DNA of 42,881 nt from Caulobacteraceae bacterium (GTDB taxonomy: Bacteria > Pseudomonadota > Alphaproteobacteria > Caulobacterales > Aquidulcibacteraceae), in assembly GCA_009773335.1 (NCBI GenBank), contig WRPF01000022.1, positions 1 to 42,881 on the forward strand. Direction: 5' to 3'. This document shows, in pieces, positions 6,756 through 14,406 of the stretch (within the stretch, counting starts at the first letter, position 1; the number at the start of each line of letters is the position of its first letter). Below the pieces are notes generated by a model. That model saw only the letters and a list, made by a program, of their open reading frames with translations, was not told the origin of the DNA and made no database searches. The position numbers and the translations under genes are program-made.

Positions 6756-8054
6756 ATGGCGACGTTCACGCTACTAAAATCCGGCGCATGGCGCGCGCAG
6801 GTTCGTCGAAAGGGCGCCTATGTCGCGGAGTCGTTCCTGCGGAAGACCGAAGCGCTGACCTGGGCGCGGGAAGCCGAACTCGCCATCGACGCTGGCGTCA
6901 AACCACCCCGCCGGGGCCAGCTCACGGCAAAGCGGAAGGGCGTCGCCACCTTCGGTCAGCTCGTCGATCAGCACCTTGAAGACATGGCCGACGTCAAACG
7001 AACGGTCGCCCGGTCGAAGCGCTTCACGCTGGAACTTCTCAAGGACGAGTTTGGCAACACCGCCCACGATGCACTCACCCGAGAGCGCTTGGTCGAGTAC
7101 GGTCGCAAGCGTGCGCGCGGCGGCGCCGGCCCCGCCACCCTCGCGATCGACTTTGCCTTCCTCAACACGGTCCTTACCCATGCCGCCGCCGTCCACGGTG
7201 TCCCCACATCGACCGAGCAACTGAAGCTCGCCCGCGCCGCGCTAGCGCGCCTCGGCCTCATTGGAAAGTCGCAAGAGCGCGACCGTCGTGCATCGCAGGA
7301 CGAGTTGGATCACCTCACCGCGTATCTCGACGGCAATCCGCGTCAGGGCATTCCAACGGGGCGGATGGTCCGCTTCGCCGTCGCCACCGCCATGCGCATC
7401 GAAGAAATTTGCCGTATCCGTTGGGCGGACGTGGACGAAAAGAAGCGCACCGTCACCGTGCGTGACCGGAAGGACCCGCGACACAAGGAGGGCAATCACC
7501 AGCGTGTGCCCCTGCTCGACGCCACCGGATACGACGCTTGGGCGCTGCTGCAGGAGCAGGGAAAGATCACCGGCCATCGCGAGCGCATCTTTCCTTATGA
7601 CTCTCGATCTGTCTCCGCCGCCTTCCGGCGTGCGTGCCGTGAATTGGAGATAGAGGATCTTCGCTTCCACGATCTGCGCCATGAGGCTGCCAGCCGCTTG
7701 TTCGAGGCGGGCTTCAAGATCGAACAGGTGGCGCTGGTGACGGGCCACAAGGATTGGAAGATGCTCAAGCGCTATACCAATCTGCGTCCGGAGGGCCTGC
7801 ACGATGCCGCCTCCGAGCTTAAGCGGGGCCGCAAGCAATCTCCGCAACCACGCTCCAGCCTCCGTCCCACGCGGGTTCAGAACACGTTCGTCGTGGAGTC
7901 AGAAGATGAGGACGAACTGATGGATTCAGCGCGCATGAGCAAAAAGGAACGCCAGCGTCGTGCGCTCGCCAAGAAGCAAAAGGCGACCGGGCAAGCAGGC
8001 TACGACAAACGACTTGACGCCCTCCCGCGCAAACGAACTCCGCTCATCGACTAA
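6756..8054 (+). CDS. Tyrosine recombinase/integrase, dusA-associated type
   Basis: 432 aa. The N-terminal arm-binding-like segment (MATFTLLKSGAWRAQVRRKG) is typical of the integrases found next to dusA. A SAM-like core-binding domain covers about residues 65-170 and the catalytic domain about 175-350. The active-site set can be read as R214 (TAMRIEEI), H305 and R308 (HDLRH), H331 (TGHKDW) and nucleophile Y340 (KRYTNLRP). It would catalyse integration and excision of the element at dusA. The C-terminal 80 residues are basic (SKKERQRRALAKKQK) and extend past the usual end of the fold. The gene points away from dusA into the element. Confidence 0.93.
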   Translation: MATFTLLKSGAWRAQVRRKGAYVAESFLRKTEALTWAREAELAIDAGVKPPRRGQLTAKRKGVATFGQLVDQHLEDMADVKRTVARSKRFTLELLKDEFGNTAHDALTRERLVEYGRKRARGGAGPATLAIDFAFLNTVLTHAAAVHGVPTSTEQLKLARAALARLGLIGKSQERDRRASQDELDHLTAYLDGNPRQGIPTGRMVRFAVATAMRIEEICRIRWADVDEKKRTVTVRDRKDPRHKEGNHQRVPLLDATGYDAWALLQEQGKITGHRERIFPYDSRSVSAAFRRACRELEIEDLRFHDLRHEAASRLFEAGFKIEQVALVTGHKDWKMLKRYTNLRPEGLHDAASELKRGRKQSPQPRSSLRPTRVQNTFVVESEDEDELMDSARMSKKERQRRALAKKQKATGQAGYDKRLDALPRKRTPLID

Positions 8055-8144
8055 ACGCGACGACCAAGCGATCGACAGCGGCAATGGCCGAAGCAGGCCC
8101 TCCTGCTCCGACTTAGCGAGCATCAGCGGCGGCGCGCGTGCTGA

Positions 8145-8540
8145 TCATGAAACGCCGACTGCCAGTGCTTCGATGATGGGGCACGGCGCGGTCGTCGCCT
8201 GCTGGCATTGCGCCGCGGTTTCGGTCAGGAGCCGGTCAAGGCGCTTCAACTCCTTGATCTTGACGCGAATAGCGTCGCGGTGGCGCGTTGCAAGCGCATG
8301 CGCATCCCGACACGCCGCCTTCTGATCCGCGAGCAGAAGTAGAGCGCGAATGTCATCGAGGGAGAAGCCGAGGTCGCGCGCTCGACGAATGAAAGCAAGT
8401 CGATCTCCCGCCTTGTCCTCATAGCTGCGCCGGCCATTGGCCGAGCGTCCGGGCTTCGGCATGAGACCGATGCGCTCGTAGTAACGGATCGTCTCAATAT
8501 GGACGCCCGAACGGGCGCTGATTTCGCCAATCGCAGCCAT
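8145..8540 (-). CDS. merR: MerR-family metal-responsive regulator
   Basis: 131 aa from the ATG at 8540; a longer frame reaches 8600 but would run over the divergent promoter. The winged-helix start (MAAIGEISARSGVHIETIRYYERIGLMP) is classic MerR. Cysteines sit at 77, 112 and 120. In this family a Cys at the position equivalent to residue 77 marks sensors of divalent metals (MerR, ZntR), whereas CueR has Ser there. The 35-residue spacing from the first to the second Cys equals that of Hg(II) MerR. The gene diverges from a MerT-like transporter, so mercury is the likely signal; zinc, cadmium or lead cannot be excluded. Confidence 0.85.
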   Translation of the reverse strand: MAAIGEISARSGVHIETIRYYERIGLMPKPGRSANGRRSYEDKAGDRLAFIRRARDLGFSLDDIRALLLLADQKAACRDAHALATRHRDAIRVKIKELKRLDRLLTETAAQCQQATTAPCPIIEALAVGVS

Positions 8541-8545
8541 GCCTC

Positions 8546-8576
8546 TTGCTCCTGTAGCGACTACAGGTTTTAGGGA
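8546..8576 (+). promoter_or_regulatory. MerR-type promoter/operator with 19-bp spacer
   Basis: The -35 element TTGCTC (8546-8551) and the -10 element TAGGGA (8571-8576) are separated by 19 bp, the over-long spacing that MerR proteins correct by untwisting. The dyad CCTGTAG-CGA-CTACAGG (8551-8567) fills the spacer. Expected transcription start is about 8582-8584, right at the ATG of the MerT-like gene, so that mRNA may be leaderless. Confidence 0.75.
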
Positions 8577-8582
8577 AAAAGA

Positions 8583-8942
8583 ATGACTGAAGATAGCCAA
8601 ACGCCGCCGCCAACCGCAGGTTTGTTTGCAGGCGGCAGCTTGATCACCGGGCTTGCCGCCATGATCGGTGCGTCCTGCTGCGTGTTGCCAATCCTGCTAG
8701 TGCAGGCTGGCCTGAGCACGGCACTCGTGGCGCATCTTGGTGTTCTTGCGAGCGCTAAACCTTACTTGCTCGCTACAACGGCGGCGCTGATCCTAGCCGG
8801 TTTTGTAGCCGCTTTCTGGGGTGGGCGAAGGCCGCGTCCGATGGTCGTGGTCATACTGGTGATCGCAGCACTATTGGTTATTGGCGCGTATGTGATGCCG
8901 CAGTACGAGAATCTATTGCTCGAGTGGGTGCGCGGGAAATGA
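8583..8942 (+). CDS. MerT-like mercuric ion transport protein
   Basis: 119 aa inner-membrane protein with about three hydrophobic segments (residues 17-45, 50-78, 85-105). The first contains the adjacent cysteine pair C32-C33 in GASCCVLP, the hallmark of MerT/MerF transporters that take Hg(II) from the periplasm. The second cysteine pair found in the cytoplasmic loop of classical MerT is absent. It is controlled by the divergent MerR-type promoter and overlaps the next gene (ATGA). No MerP or mercuric reductase MerA is visible in the window, so uptake without reduction would need either an unlinked merA or a different role. Confidence 0.78.
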   Translation: MTEDSQTPPPTAGLFAGGSLITGLAAMIGASCCVLPILLVQAGLSTALVAHLGVLASAKPYLLATTAALILAGFVAAFWGGRRPRPMVVVILVIAALLVIGAYVMPQYENLLLEWVRGK

Positions 8943-9151
8943 GCGGAATTGTCGTCCCTCAATCCACGCTCACTTGCCCCAAATGCGGCCATCGTGAGCG
9001 CGAAACGATGCCGACAGATGCGTGTCAATTTTTCTATGATTGCAAGGGTTGTGGCGCGGTGTTGCGGCCCAACGCCGGCGATTGCTGTGTGTTCTGTTCA
9101 TTTGGGGACGTGAAGTGCCCGCCGATCCAGTCCGGCGCGTGCGATTGTTAA
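8939..9151 (+). CDS. GDCCVxC-motif small protein
   Basis: 70 aa, starting inside the stop codon of the MerT-like gene. It has two C-x-x-C knuckles (TCPKCGH at 12-18 and CKGCG) and the diagnostic block G-D-C-C-V-F-C-S-F-G, then VKCPPIQ and a terminal CDC. That block defines a family of small, sometimes selenocysteine-containing, proteins often linked to mercury genes; here all positions are Cys. Eleven cysteines in 70 residues suggest binding of Zn, Hg or another soft metal. Its biochemical function is not established as far as I know. Coupling to a MerR-regulated transporter supports a metal-handling role. Confidence 0.8.
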   Translation: MSGIVVPQSTLTCPKCGHRERETMPTDACQFFYDCKGCGAVLRPNAGDCCVFCSFGDVKCPPIQSGACDC

Positions 9152-9212
9152 GTAATGTCGGCGGCCGATTGCCGTGCAGGCTCCAAGGTGGCGACGCCAA
9201 CACTCGAACTCT

Positions 9213-9629
9213 TCAAAGGCTCGCTGGAGCCTCGGGCTGGAAGAAGATCAGGCGATTGCCGAACGGGTCGGTCAGACAGATTTCCTTTTCCGATGAATCG
9301 TACCCGGGCTTGAGAAAGCGATAGTCGCTCCCCTTTAACTCCGCGTGCAGCGCGGCAGTATCTGAGACCGGAATCCTTAGTGCCGACACTGGCGTGCAGT
9401 CGCCGTGATGCTCCGACAGATGAATGATGCATCCGCCACGCGCTATCTCCATGTAGAGAGGGAAGTTGTCTCCGAAGCGGTGTTCCCAAGTTACCTGAAA
9501 GCCGAGAAAACCAACGTAGAACTCGCGCGCCTTATCGACATCGAACATTCTTAGGATTGAAGTGGGCTGAGAAAATTCGATGGTCACGGTCGCCAGCACG
9601 CGTTGGGCAAAGAAGCTGACCGTACCCAA
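9213..9629 (-). CDS. VOC/glyoxalase-superfamily protein
   Basis: 138 aa. The series SILRMFDVDKAREFYVGFLGF, PLYMEIARGGCIIHLSEHHGD and ICLTDPFGNRLIFFQ is a single vicinal-oxygen-chelate domain of the glyoxalase/bleomycin-resistance fold, complete in length. The His in HLSEHHGD and the Asp/Asn region of the last strand would be metal-binding positions. Members range from dioxygenases to antibiotic-binding resistance proteins, so no substrate can be assigned. The first 18 residues are probably not part of the domain, and a start near the first FSQPTS codons is possible. It stands alone between the metal module and the transfer operon. Confidence 0.8.
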   Translation of the reverse strand: MGTVSFFAQRVLATVTIEFSQPTSILRMFDVDKAREFYVGFLGFQVTWEHRFGDNFPLYMEIARGGCIIHLSEHHGDCTPVSALRIPVSDTAALHAELKGSDYRFLKPGYDSSEKEICLTDPFGNRLIFFQPEAPASL

Positions 9630-9686
9630 TTATTGGACCGATAGTAAGTGTCGCGAACGATTTCTGCGAGACACCTTCGATCATTC

Positions 9687-9890
9687 CTAGCTGGTCGCAT
9701 GTCCCGCAAGACTGAGTCCTTCGCCAGGATCAGTTAGGCTCTGCTCAATGAAGGCTTCGAGATCTTCCTGGCGATAGGCGATGGCGCGCCCCAATCGGCA
9801 GAACTTCGGCCCCTTCCCCTGCGATCGCCAATTGGCGAGCGTCTTGGGCGCAACGCCGAGGAAACTTGCCGCTTGTCTCTCCCGCAACAT
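9687..9890 (-). CDS. AlpA/excisionase-like helix-turn-helix protein
   Basis: 67 aa. MLRERQAASFLGVAPKTLANWRSQGKGPKFCRLGRAIAYRQEDLEAFIEQ is the winged HTH of the AlpA/MerR-like helix_turn_helix_17 group. Such proteins act either as transcription activators of element genes or as recombination directionality factors. It starts about 10 bp after trbI on the same strand, so it is the last gene of the transfer operon. The position would link excision to transfer-gene expression, an attractive but unproven reading. Confidence 0.8.
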   Translation of the reverse strand: MLRERQAASFLGVAPKTLANWRSQGKGPKFCRLGRAIAYRQEDLEAFIEQSLTDPGEGLSLAGHATS

Positions 9891-9900
9891 GGGTTCCTCC

Positions 9901-11061
9901 TTACTGCGTTGGATAGGGTCTAAGGCGAATGTCGCGCGTCACGAGGACGCGAACGGAGGCGCCGGCGCGAACGCGCAGCGTTGGACGCACCGACAATTCA
10001 CGATCGACAATGCGTCCGCCGGTGCGCGCGGCTTCTTGTGCAGCAGCGTCGCCAACCGATTGTGCGAAACTTCCGGCCCGCTGATCATCCTCTGCGTTGT
10101 TCGCTACGACGCTGATGATCGAGGAGAGGACGACCGCACCCGCCAGGCGTCCCAAGTGGAAATCGGTGCGGTCGCGCAAGCCCGCCGCGCCGGTCGGGTC
10201 TGCGCCTTCCATGCCTTGCAGATTGATCGACCACCCATTCGGCATGATCAGTCGGTTCCACACGAGGAGGAGCCGCTGATCGCCATAAGCGTTTGCGGAA
10301 TCGTATGTCCCAATCAACCGCGCGCCTTGCGGAATGAGCAGCCTGCCGCCAGTCACGCTGTCGTAAACCGGCGCCGTAATTTGAGCGATCACCCGGCCTG
10401 GCAGGTCTGAATTAAGTTCCGTCACCAGAGCAGCGGGTATCACCGAGCCGGCCATGATCTCATTGGCGGAACGCGGCGGCGTAAGCGTGGCGCTGAGACG
10501 CTCGTCCCCTTCGCCGCGTTGGCTTACCAGAAACGCCGAACGGGGTCCGCCAATCGCGCGTCCATCCGCAGCCAGTGGCGTTGCCCCGTGCGCGGCGTCC
10601 ACGCCAAACAAAATCGGAGACGTTCGCGCCAACGCCTGCGCGTCTTCCGTCGGCGCGCGCACGGCGCGCGACGCCCCTCCTCCCGACCATGCAGCGTCCG
10701 TAGGTGCAGCAAGCTCGGCGCCAATTGCTTCCGGCGGTGGATGATCGCCCCAAAGCATGTCGCGCGGCGCGTCCAGCGTGGCTGCATTGGGCAGATCTGA
10801 AATCGCGTAGTCGCTGCTCGCCGAGCGAACCGATTCCGGCGGCCCGGATGCGGCGGCCACGGACTGCGCATCCTCGCCTGCGCGGCGGCCAGGCCGCTCG
10901 CTCAAGCCATTTACAAGAGCGAAGGCCACGACACCGCCGAAAACGAGACATCCGGTGATCAGCACCTTGCGCGACAGCCGCTTTGGTGAGGGCGGCTTGG
11001 TGCGGATCGCAATGCCGGGCGGCTGATTGCCCGCAGGATCGTTGGCGCTGACAAGTCTCAT
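9901..11061 (-). CDS. trbI: TrbI, VirB10-like T4SS scaffold protein
   Basis: 386 aa from MRLVSANDPAGN at 11061, which overlaps the trbG stop (ATGA); the same frame is open further upstream but only through trbG. An N-terminal cytoplasmic tail is followed by one transmembrane helix (about residues 37-55, VLITGCLVFGGVVAFALVNG), a low-complexity periplasmic linker, and the conserved VirB10/TrbI domain (IPAALVTELNSDLPGRVIAQI, GARLIGTYDS, LLLVWNRLIMPNG). In P-type systems TrbI spans both membranes and joins the ATPases to the outer pore. The C-terminal V-R-V-L-V-T-R-D-I motif is intact. Confidence 0.93.
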   Translation of the reverse strand: MRLVSANDPAGNQPPGIAIRTKPPSPKRLSRKVLITGCLVFGGVVAFALVNGLSERPGRRAGEDAQSVAAASGPPESVRSASSDYAISDLPNAATLDAPRDMLWGDHPPPEAIGAELAAPTDAAWSGGGASRAVRAPTEDAQALARTSPILFGVDAAHGATPLAADGRAIGGPRSAFLVSQRGEGDERLSATLTPPRSANEIMAGSVIPAALVTELNSDLPGRVIAQITAPVYDSVTGGRLLIPQGARLIGTYDSANAYGDQRLLLVWNRLIMPNGWSINLQGMEGADPTGAAGLRDRTDFHLGRLAGAVVLSSIISVVANNAEDDQRAGSFAQSVGDAAAQEAARTGGRIVDRELSVRPTLRVRAGASVRVLVTRDIRLRPYPTQ

Positions 11062-11948
11062 GACCGCGCCTCCTGACGAGCGCGGCGCTCGATACGCACA
11101 ACAATCGGCGCCCGTGTCCCGAGACGCAGTTCGGCCGTCTCGAAGATGCGGTCCACCATGTAGCGCCGCCCCTGCACGCGATAGTTCACGAGTTCCGCGC
11201 CTTCTGGCGTGATCACAAACAACGGCGGCATGTCGGCGGCGCTGACCGTCTCTGGAAACTCCAACCAAGTGCGCCGGCCATCGTCATAGACTCGCGACGG
11301 CGTCCAGGGCGGGCGACGACCGCGAACAGTGCGAATGCGATAGCCTTCGTGAAGCGCGCGCGCAGCATCGTAGGATGCTTGACCTTGGATGACGGGATAG
11401 GACCACGCGATCTGCGCGGAATACGTCGCGCCCGATGACGAACTTGCCTCGATCGTATAGGTGCGACGGTCAGTGATCAGCACAATGTTGGTGCGCAATC
11501 CCACGGTCTGCGGCTTCACGAGTACGATCGTGCGCCCCTCGCCGTCACTCTCACCTTCCGTTTCGGTCACCATCCAGCGCGCAGTGTCGCCAGCCGCGAC
11601 CGCGTTTAGCGCTTCGCCGGGCTCCAGAAGGATCGCCGAGATGAAGCCAGGATTTGTGTAAAGTTCGTAGATCGCGCCCGGCGCATAGGCATAGACATGG
11701 CGCGCCTCGGTGAAACCGCCGACGATCGGCCGTTGTCGCGCGGCGCCGTTCGCCGCCGCAAGCACTTCCACCGGCGACGGGCAGCGCGCGCGGCGCGACG
11801 GCACACATGGCGGCGGCGCGGGCGCTGGGACAATCTGCGCGACGGGCCGTGGCGGAGCTGGCGGCAGCGCAATTGGAGGCGCTCCCGCAGGCGTCGCACA
11901 CGCGGCCAACAGACTAAGCCCCGCCAAGAGAATGGATCTGGCGATCAT
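11058..11948 (-). CDS. trbG: TrbG, VirB9-like T4SS protein
   Basis: 296 aa. The N-terminus MIARSILLAGLSLLAACATP has a lipobox (L-A-A-C), so Cys16 is probably lipidated; this is a lipoprotein variant, and a Pro-rich linker follows. The VirB9/CagX domain runs from about residue 75 (VYAYAPGAIYELYTNPGFISAILLEPGE) to the end (AELVNYRVQGRRYMVDRIFETAELRLG). TrbG forms part of the outer-membrane core ring with TrbI. Its ends overlap both neighbours by ATGA junctions. Confidence 0.93.
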   Translation of the reverse strand: MIARSILLAGLSLLAACATPAGAPPIALPPAPPRPVAQIVPAPAPPPCVPSRRARCPSPVEVLAAANGAARQRPIVGGFTEARHVYAYAPGAIYELYTNPGFISAILLEPGEALNAVAAGDTARWMVTETEGESDGEGRTIVLVKPQTVGLRTNIVLITDRRTYTIEASSSSGATYSAQIAWSYPVIQGQASYDAARALHEGYRIRTVRGRRPPWTPSRVYDDGRRTWLEFPETVSAADMPPLFVITPEGAELVNYRVQGRRYMVDRIFETAELRLGTRAPIVVRIERRARQEARS

Positions 11949-12628
11949 CGCTCACGGCTCCAACTGAAATCAGTGATGAACAGGCCGAGCGGGTTGGACG
12001 CGATCTCGTCGGCATTGCGCGGCGCGCGCGTCGTGACCGTGAACACGCCGGTATAGAGTTGCGGGTCTGGCGTTCCAGTCTCGTTGGTCGAGCGCTCGGT
12101 CCAACTTACCTCCCAGGTATTGCCGGAGCGCACGATAATCGAGCGGATATACACGGTGCGCCCGACACGGCCGAGACTCATGAACGGATCGTCTGCGCGC
12201 GCCATTTCGGTGAGACGCGCCGCAGCGGCGGGGTTCAGATACTTGTAAGCGTCGAGCCAATTCTCGCGCAGCACGACGCCATCTGTCGGCAACGAGCGCA
12301 CCAGCCGCACAAAGCGCCCAAGGTGGTAGGCGGTTTGCGTCTGCGTGGGAGCCCAGCGGCCATTCGCGCTGCGGACAGACATCACCTGCCCTTCGGGGCT
12401 CACCTCCACAACATGCACGAAGGTGCGCCGCTGCAACGCGACCGTCGTGAGGCCGATAGCAAGAAGGCCAGCCAAAGCGAGACCGGCGAACGCAATCATT
12501 CGCCACGAGCGCGCCGATAGCACCGCGGCGCCCATGCGCGCGTCCCATTCCTGCTGTGCGCGCCGATACGGCGTATCTGGCGGTTCTGGCGCGAAGCTTT
12601 TTGCTGGACTCCGAAATGGAAAGTTCAT
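11945..12628 (-). CDS. trbF: TrbF, VirB8-like T4SS protein
   Basis: 227 aa. A short cytoplasmic tail (PFRSPAKSFAPEPPDTPYRRAQQEWDAR) leads into one membrane helix (about residues 44-64, MIAFAGLALAGLLAIGLTTVAL), then the periplasmic NTF2-like VirB8/TrbF domain with FVRLVRSLPTDGVVLRENW and NTWEVSWTE. TrbF is an inner-membrane assembly factor of the mating channel. It overlaps trbG and trbL by four bases on either side. Confidence 0.93.
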   Translation of the reverse strand: MNFPFRSPAKSFAPEPPDTPYRRAQQEWDARMGAAVLSARSWRMIAFAGLALAGLLAIGLTTVALQRRTFVHVVEVSPEGQVMSVRSANGRWAPTQTQTAYHLGRFVRLVRSLPTDGVVLRENWLDAYKYLNPAAAARLTEMARADDPFMSLGRVGRTVYIRSIIVRSGNTWEVSWTERSTNETGTPDPQLYTGVFTVTTRAPRNADEIASNPLGLFITDFSWSRER

Positions 12629-13677
12629 GTGCGTCCCCCTGCTGCACCTGGGTTTGGTTTGGCCGGCGGCGCCGGTCGCGGCTGCATGCTGGAATAGTTC
12701 ACGGGGGGCGTGGGTCGTCCGCCGCCACCGCCGCCGCCGCCGCGTCCGCCACCGCTACGCCCGCCGCCGGCGCGGCCCATGCGACCAAGGCTGCGTATGG
12801 TGTTGACCGTGCTCGCCGCAACGTAGCGCGCTGTCATCGCGGCCCCGATCCCGGTCGCGGCGCCGGCAATTGACGTCCGCACCGCGTCGGCGCCCGAGAG
12901 ATGCGGCTGACCCTGCATCACTTCGCTCGCGAGCATTGGCCCGAACCAGGCCAGCGCGAGCACCGTTAAGCCGAACAGAAGCACGTTGAGCGCGCCGCCG
13001 GCGTCGAGCGTGAGGGTCTCTGGCAGCGTATCGACGAAGGTAAGCGACACCGACGCAATCAGCGCCAGGATGAAGAGACGGATCGCCGATCCGGCGACCC
13101 ACCCAAGCGGCCGTTCAGCGACCCATGAGGTGCCGCTGAAGACGCCCCACGGCAAGGCGACGAACGCCGCAAGACTACCGAGCTTGAATGCAATCAGCGC
13201 GACGAAGACCTGAAGCGCTAGGATGAAGAAGCCGATCATGGCGAACACGGCCGCCAGGAGGATCGTGACCATCGGAATGAAATCGGTGAGGATGTTCATC
13301 CCCTCCGACATCGCAACGGTACGCCCGAATAAATCCATCCCAATGCTGGCGATGCGACCGGGATTGTGGAAATCGGCCATCGTCATCGAGCCGCCGCCAG
13401 CGCGGAGACCCAGCATGGCGCCAGACTGGTTGATGGCTGTTGCGAGTGCGTTCCAATTGTTGATGAGAAACGCGAAGAGGCCGATGAACAGCACCTTGCG
13501 GAAGAACGGCGCCATCGGCGCTTCGCCAGCAAGCGCCCATTGCGAACCCGCCAGCACGATCGAGATGACGATCAAGGCATTTAGAACGAACGTCACGTCC
13601 CCGCGGATGAGGCCGAAGCCCGAATCCGCCACCGCCAGAAACTGGTCGAGGAAGGAATTGACGGTGGTGGGGTCCAT
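12625..13677 (-). CDS. trbL: TrbL, VirB6-like polytopic membrane protein
   Basis: 350 aa with about six hydrophobic segments between residues 30 and 250 (for example FVLNALIVISIVLAGSQWAL and MVTILLAAVFAMIGFFILAL), matching TrbL/VirB6 channel proteins that guide substrate through the inner membrane. The cytoplasmic C-terminal 70 residues are a Gly/Arg/Pro-rich low-complexity tail (GGRSGGGRGGGGGGGG) typical of alphaproteobacterial TrbL. It lies about 10 bp after trbJ. Confidence 0.93.
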   Translation of the reverse strand: MDPTTVNSFLDQFLAVADSGFGLIRGDVTFVLNALIVISIVLAGSQWALAGEAPMAPFFRKVLFIGLFAFLINNWNALATAINQSGAMLGLRAGGGSMTMADFHNPGRIASIGMDLFGRTVAMSEGMNILTDFIPMVTILLAAVFAMIGFFILALQVFVALIAFKLGSLAAFVALPWGVFSGTSWVAERPLGWVAGSAIRLFILALIASVSLTFVDTLPETLTLDAGGALNVLLFGLTVLALAWFGPMLASEVMQGQPHLSGADAVRTSIAGAATGIGAAMTARYVAASTVNTIRSLGRMGRAGGGRSGGGRGGGGGGGGRPTPPVNYSSMQPRPAPPAKPNPGAAGGRT

Positions 13678-13688
13678 GATCGGAAACC

Positions 13689-14396
13689 TCAGAACGCCGT
13701 GCGCGCCGGCGGCAATTCAGACGCCGTACTTGTGGGAAAGGCGCGGCGCTGGATTTCCCGCGCACGATCTTCTCGCGCCGCGCGTTCCAGACGCTCGGTG
13801 GTGAGCGCGCGTCCTTGCGCCGCCAGTAGCGCCTGGATTTCCGCAAGCTGCGTGGCTTGGATGCCGAGCAATTGGTTGCCCGCCTGCACCGCCCCGGTCT
13901 GACCTTCCGCGCTCACGGACGCCGAAAGCGCGCTGTCGATGCGGCCGCGCGACATCTCCACGGCGCGTGCCGCTGATGCCTCGGCGCGCATCGCACGTTC
14001 TAACGCGCGCCGGTCTTCAGCAAGCCAGTCATCCGATCGGGCAACGATCTCGTCCAGATCGAACTCCTCCCAGGTCTCGGGATAGAGTGTGCGAATGTCC
14101 TCGCCGATCCGCTGCACGTCGAAGGCGATGCCTTGCGCGCTGTTGAACAGATCACGTGCCTGCCGAATGGACGCGGTCAGTTCGGGCGACAATTGCAGAG
14201 GGTTTGATGCAAGCATGCGTGCCTGCTGTTCGATCTGCTGCACCTGATTGTGGATTTGCTCCAGTGCGTGCGCCGCCTGGATCACGCTTTGCGCGAGGTT
14301 CGCCGGATCGATCACCGGGATTTGCGCTTGCGCTGGACCGACCGCGAGCAAACCGGCGAGAGCCGCGCCCGCCATCCATTTCGATACTGAACGCAT
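13689..14396 (-). CDS. trbJ: TrbJ, VirB5-like pilus-associated protein
   Basis: 235 aa from the ATG at 14396 (MRSVSKWMAGAALAGLLAVGPAQAQ), which gives a clean signal peptide cleaved after AQA; the frame is open to 14462 but that part overlaps trbE. The mature protein is helical and Gln-rich (HALEQIHNQVQQIEQQARMLASNPLQL), characteristic of TrbJ. It would sit in the periplasm and at the pilus tip. TrbJ in related elements is also linked to entry exclusion. Confidence 0.92.
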   Translation of the reverse strand: MRSVSKWMAGAALAGLLAVGPAQAQIPVIDPANLAQSVIQAAHALEQIHNQVQQIEQQARMLASNPLQLSPELTASIRQARDLFNSAQGIAFDVQRIGEDIRTLYPETWEEFDLDEIVARSDDWLAEDRRALERAMRAEASAARAVEMSRGRIDSALSASVSAEGQTGAVQAGNQLLGIQATQLAEIQALLAAQGRALTTERLERAAREDRAREIQRRAFPTSTASELPPARTAF

Positions 14397-14406
14397 GAGG
14401 ACACTC

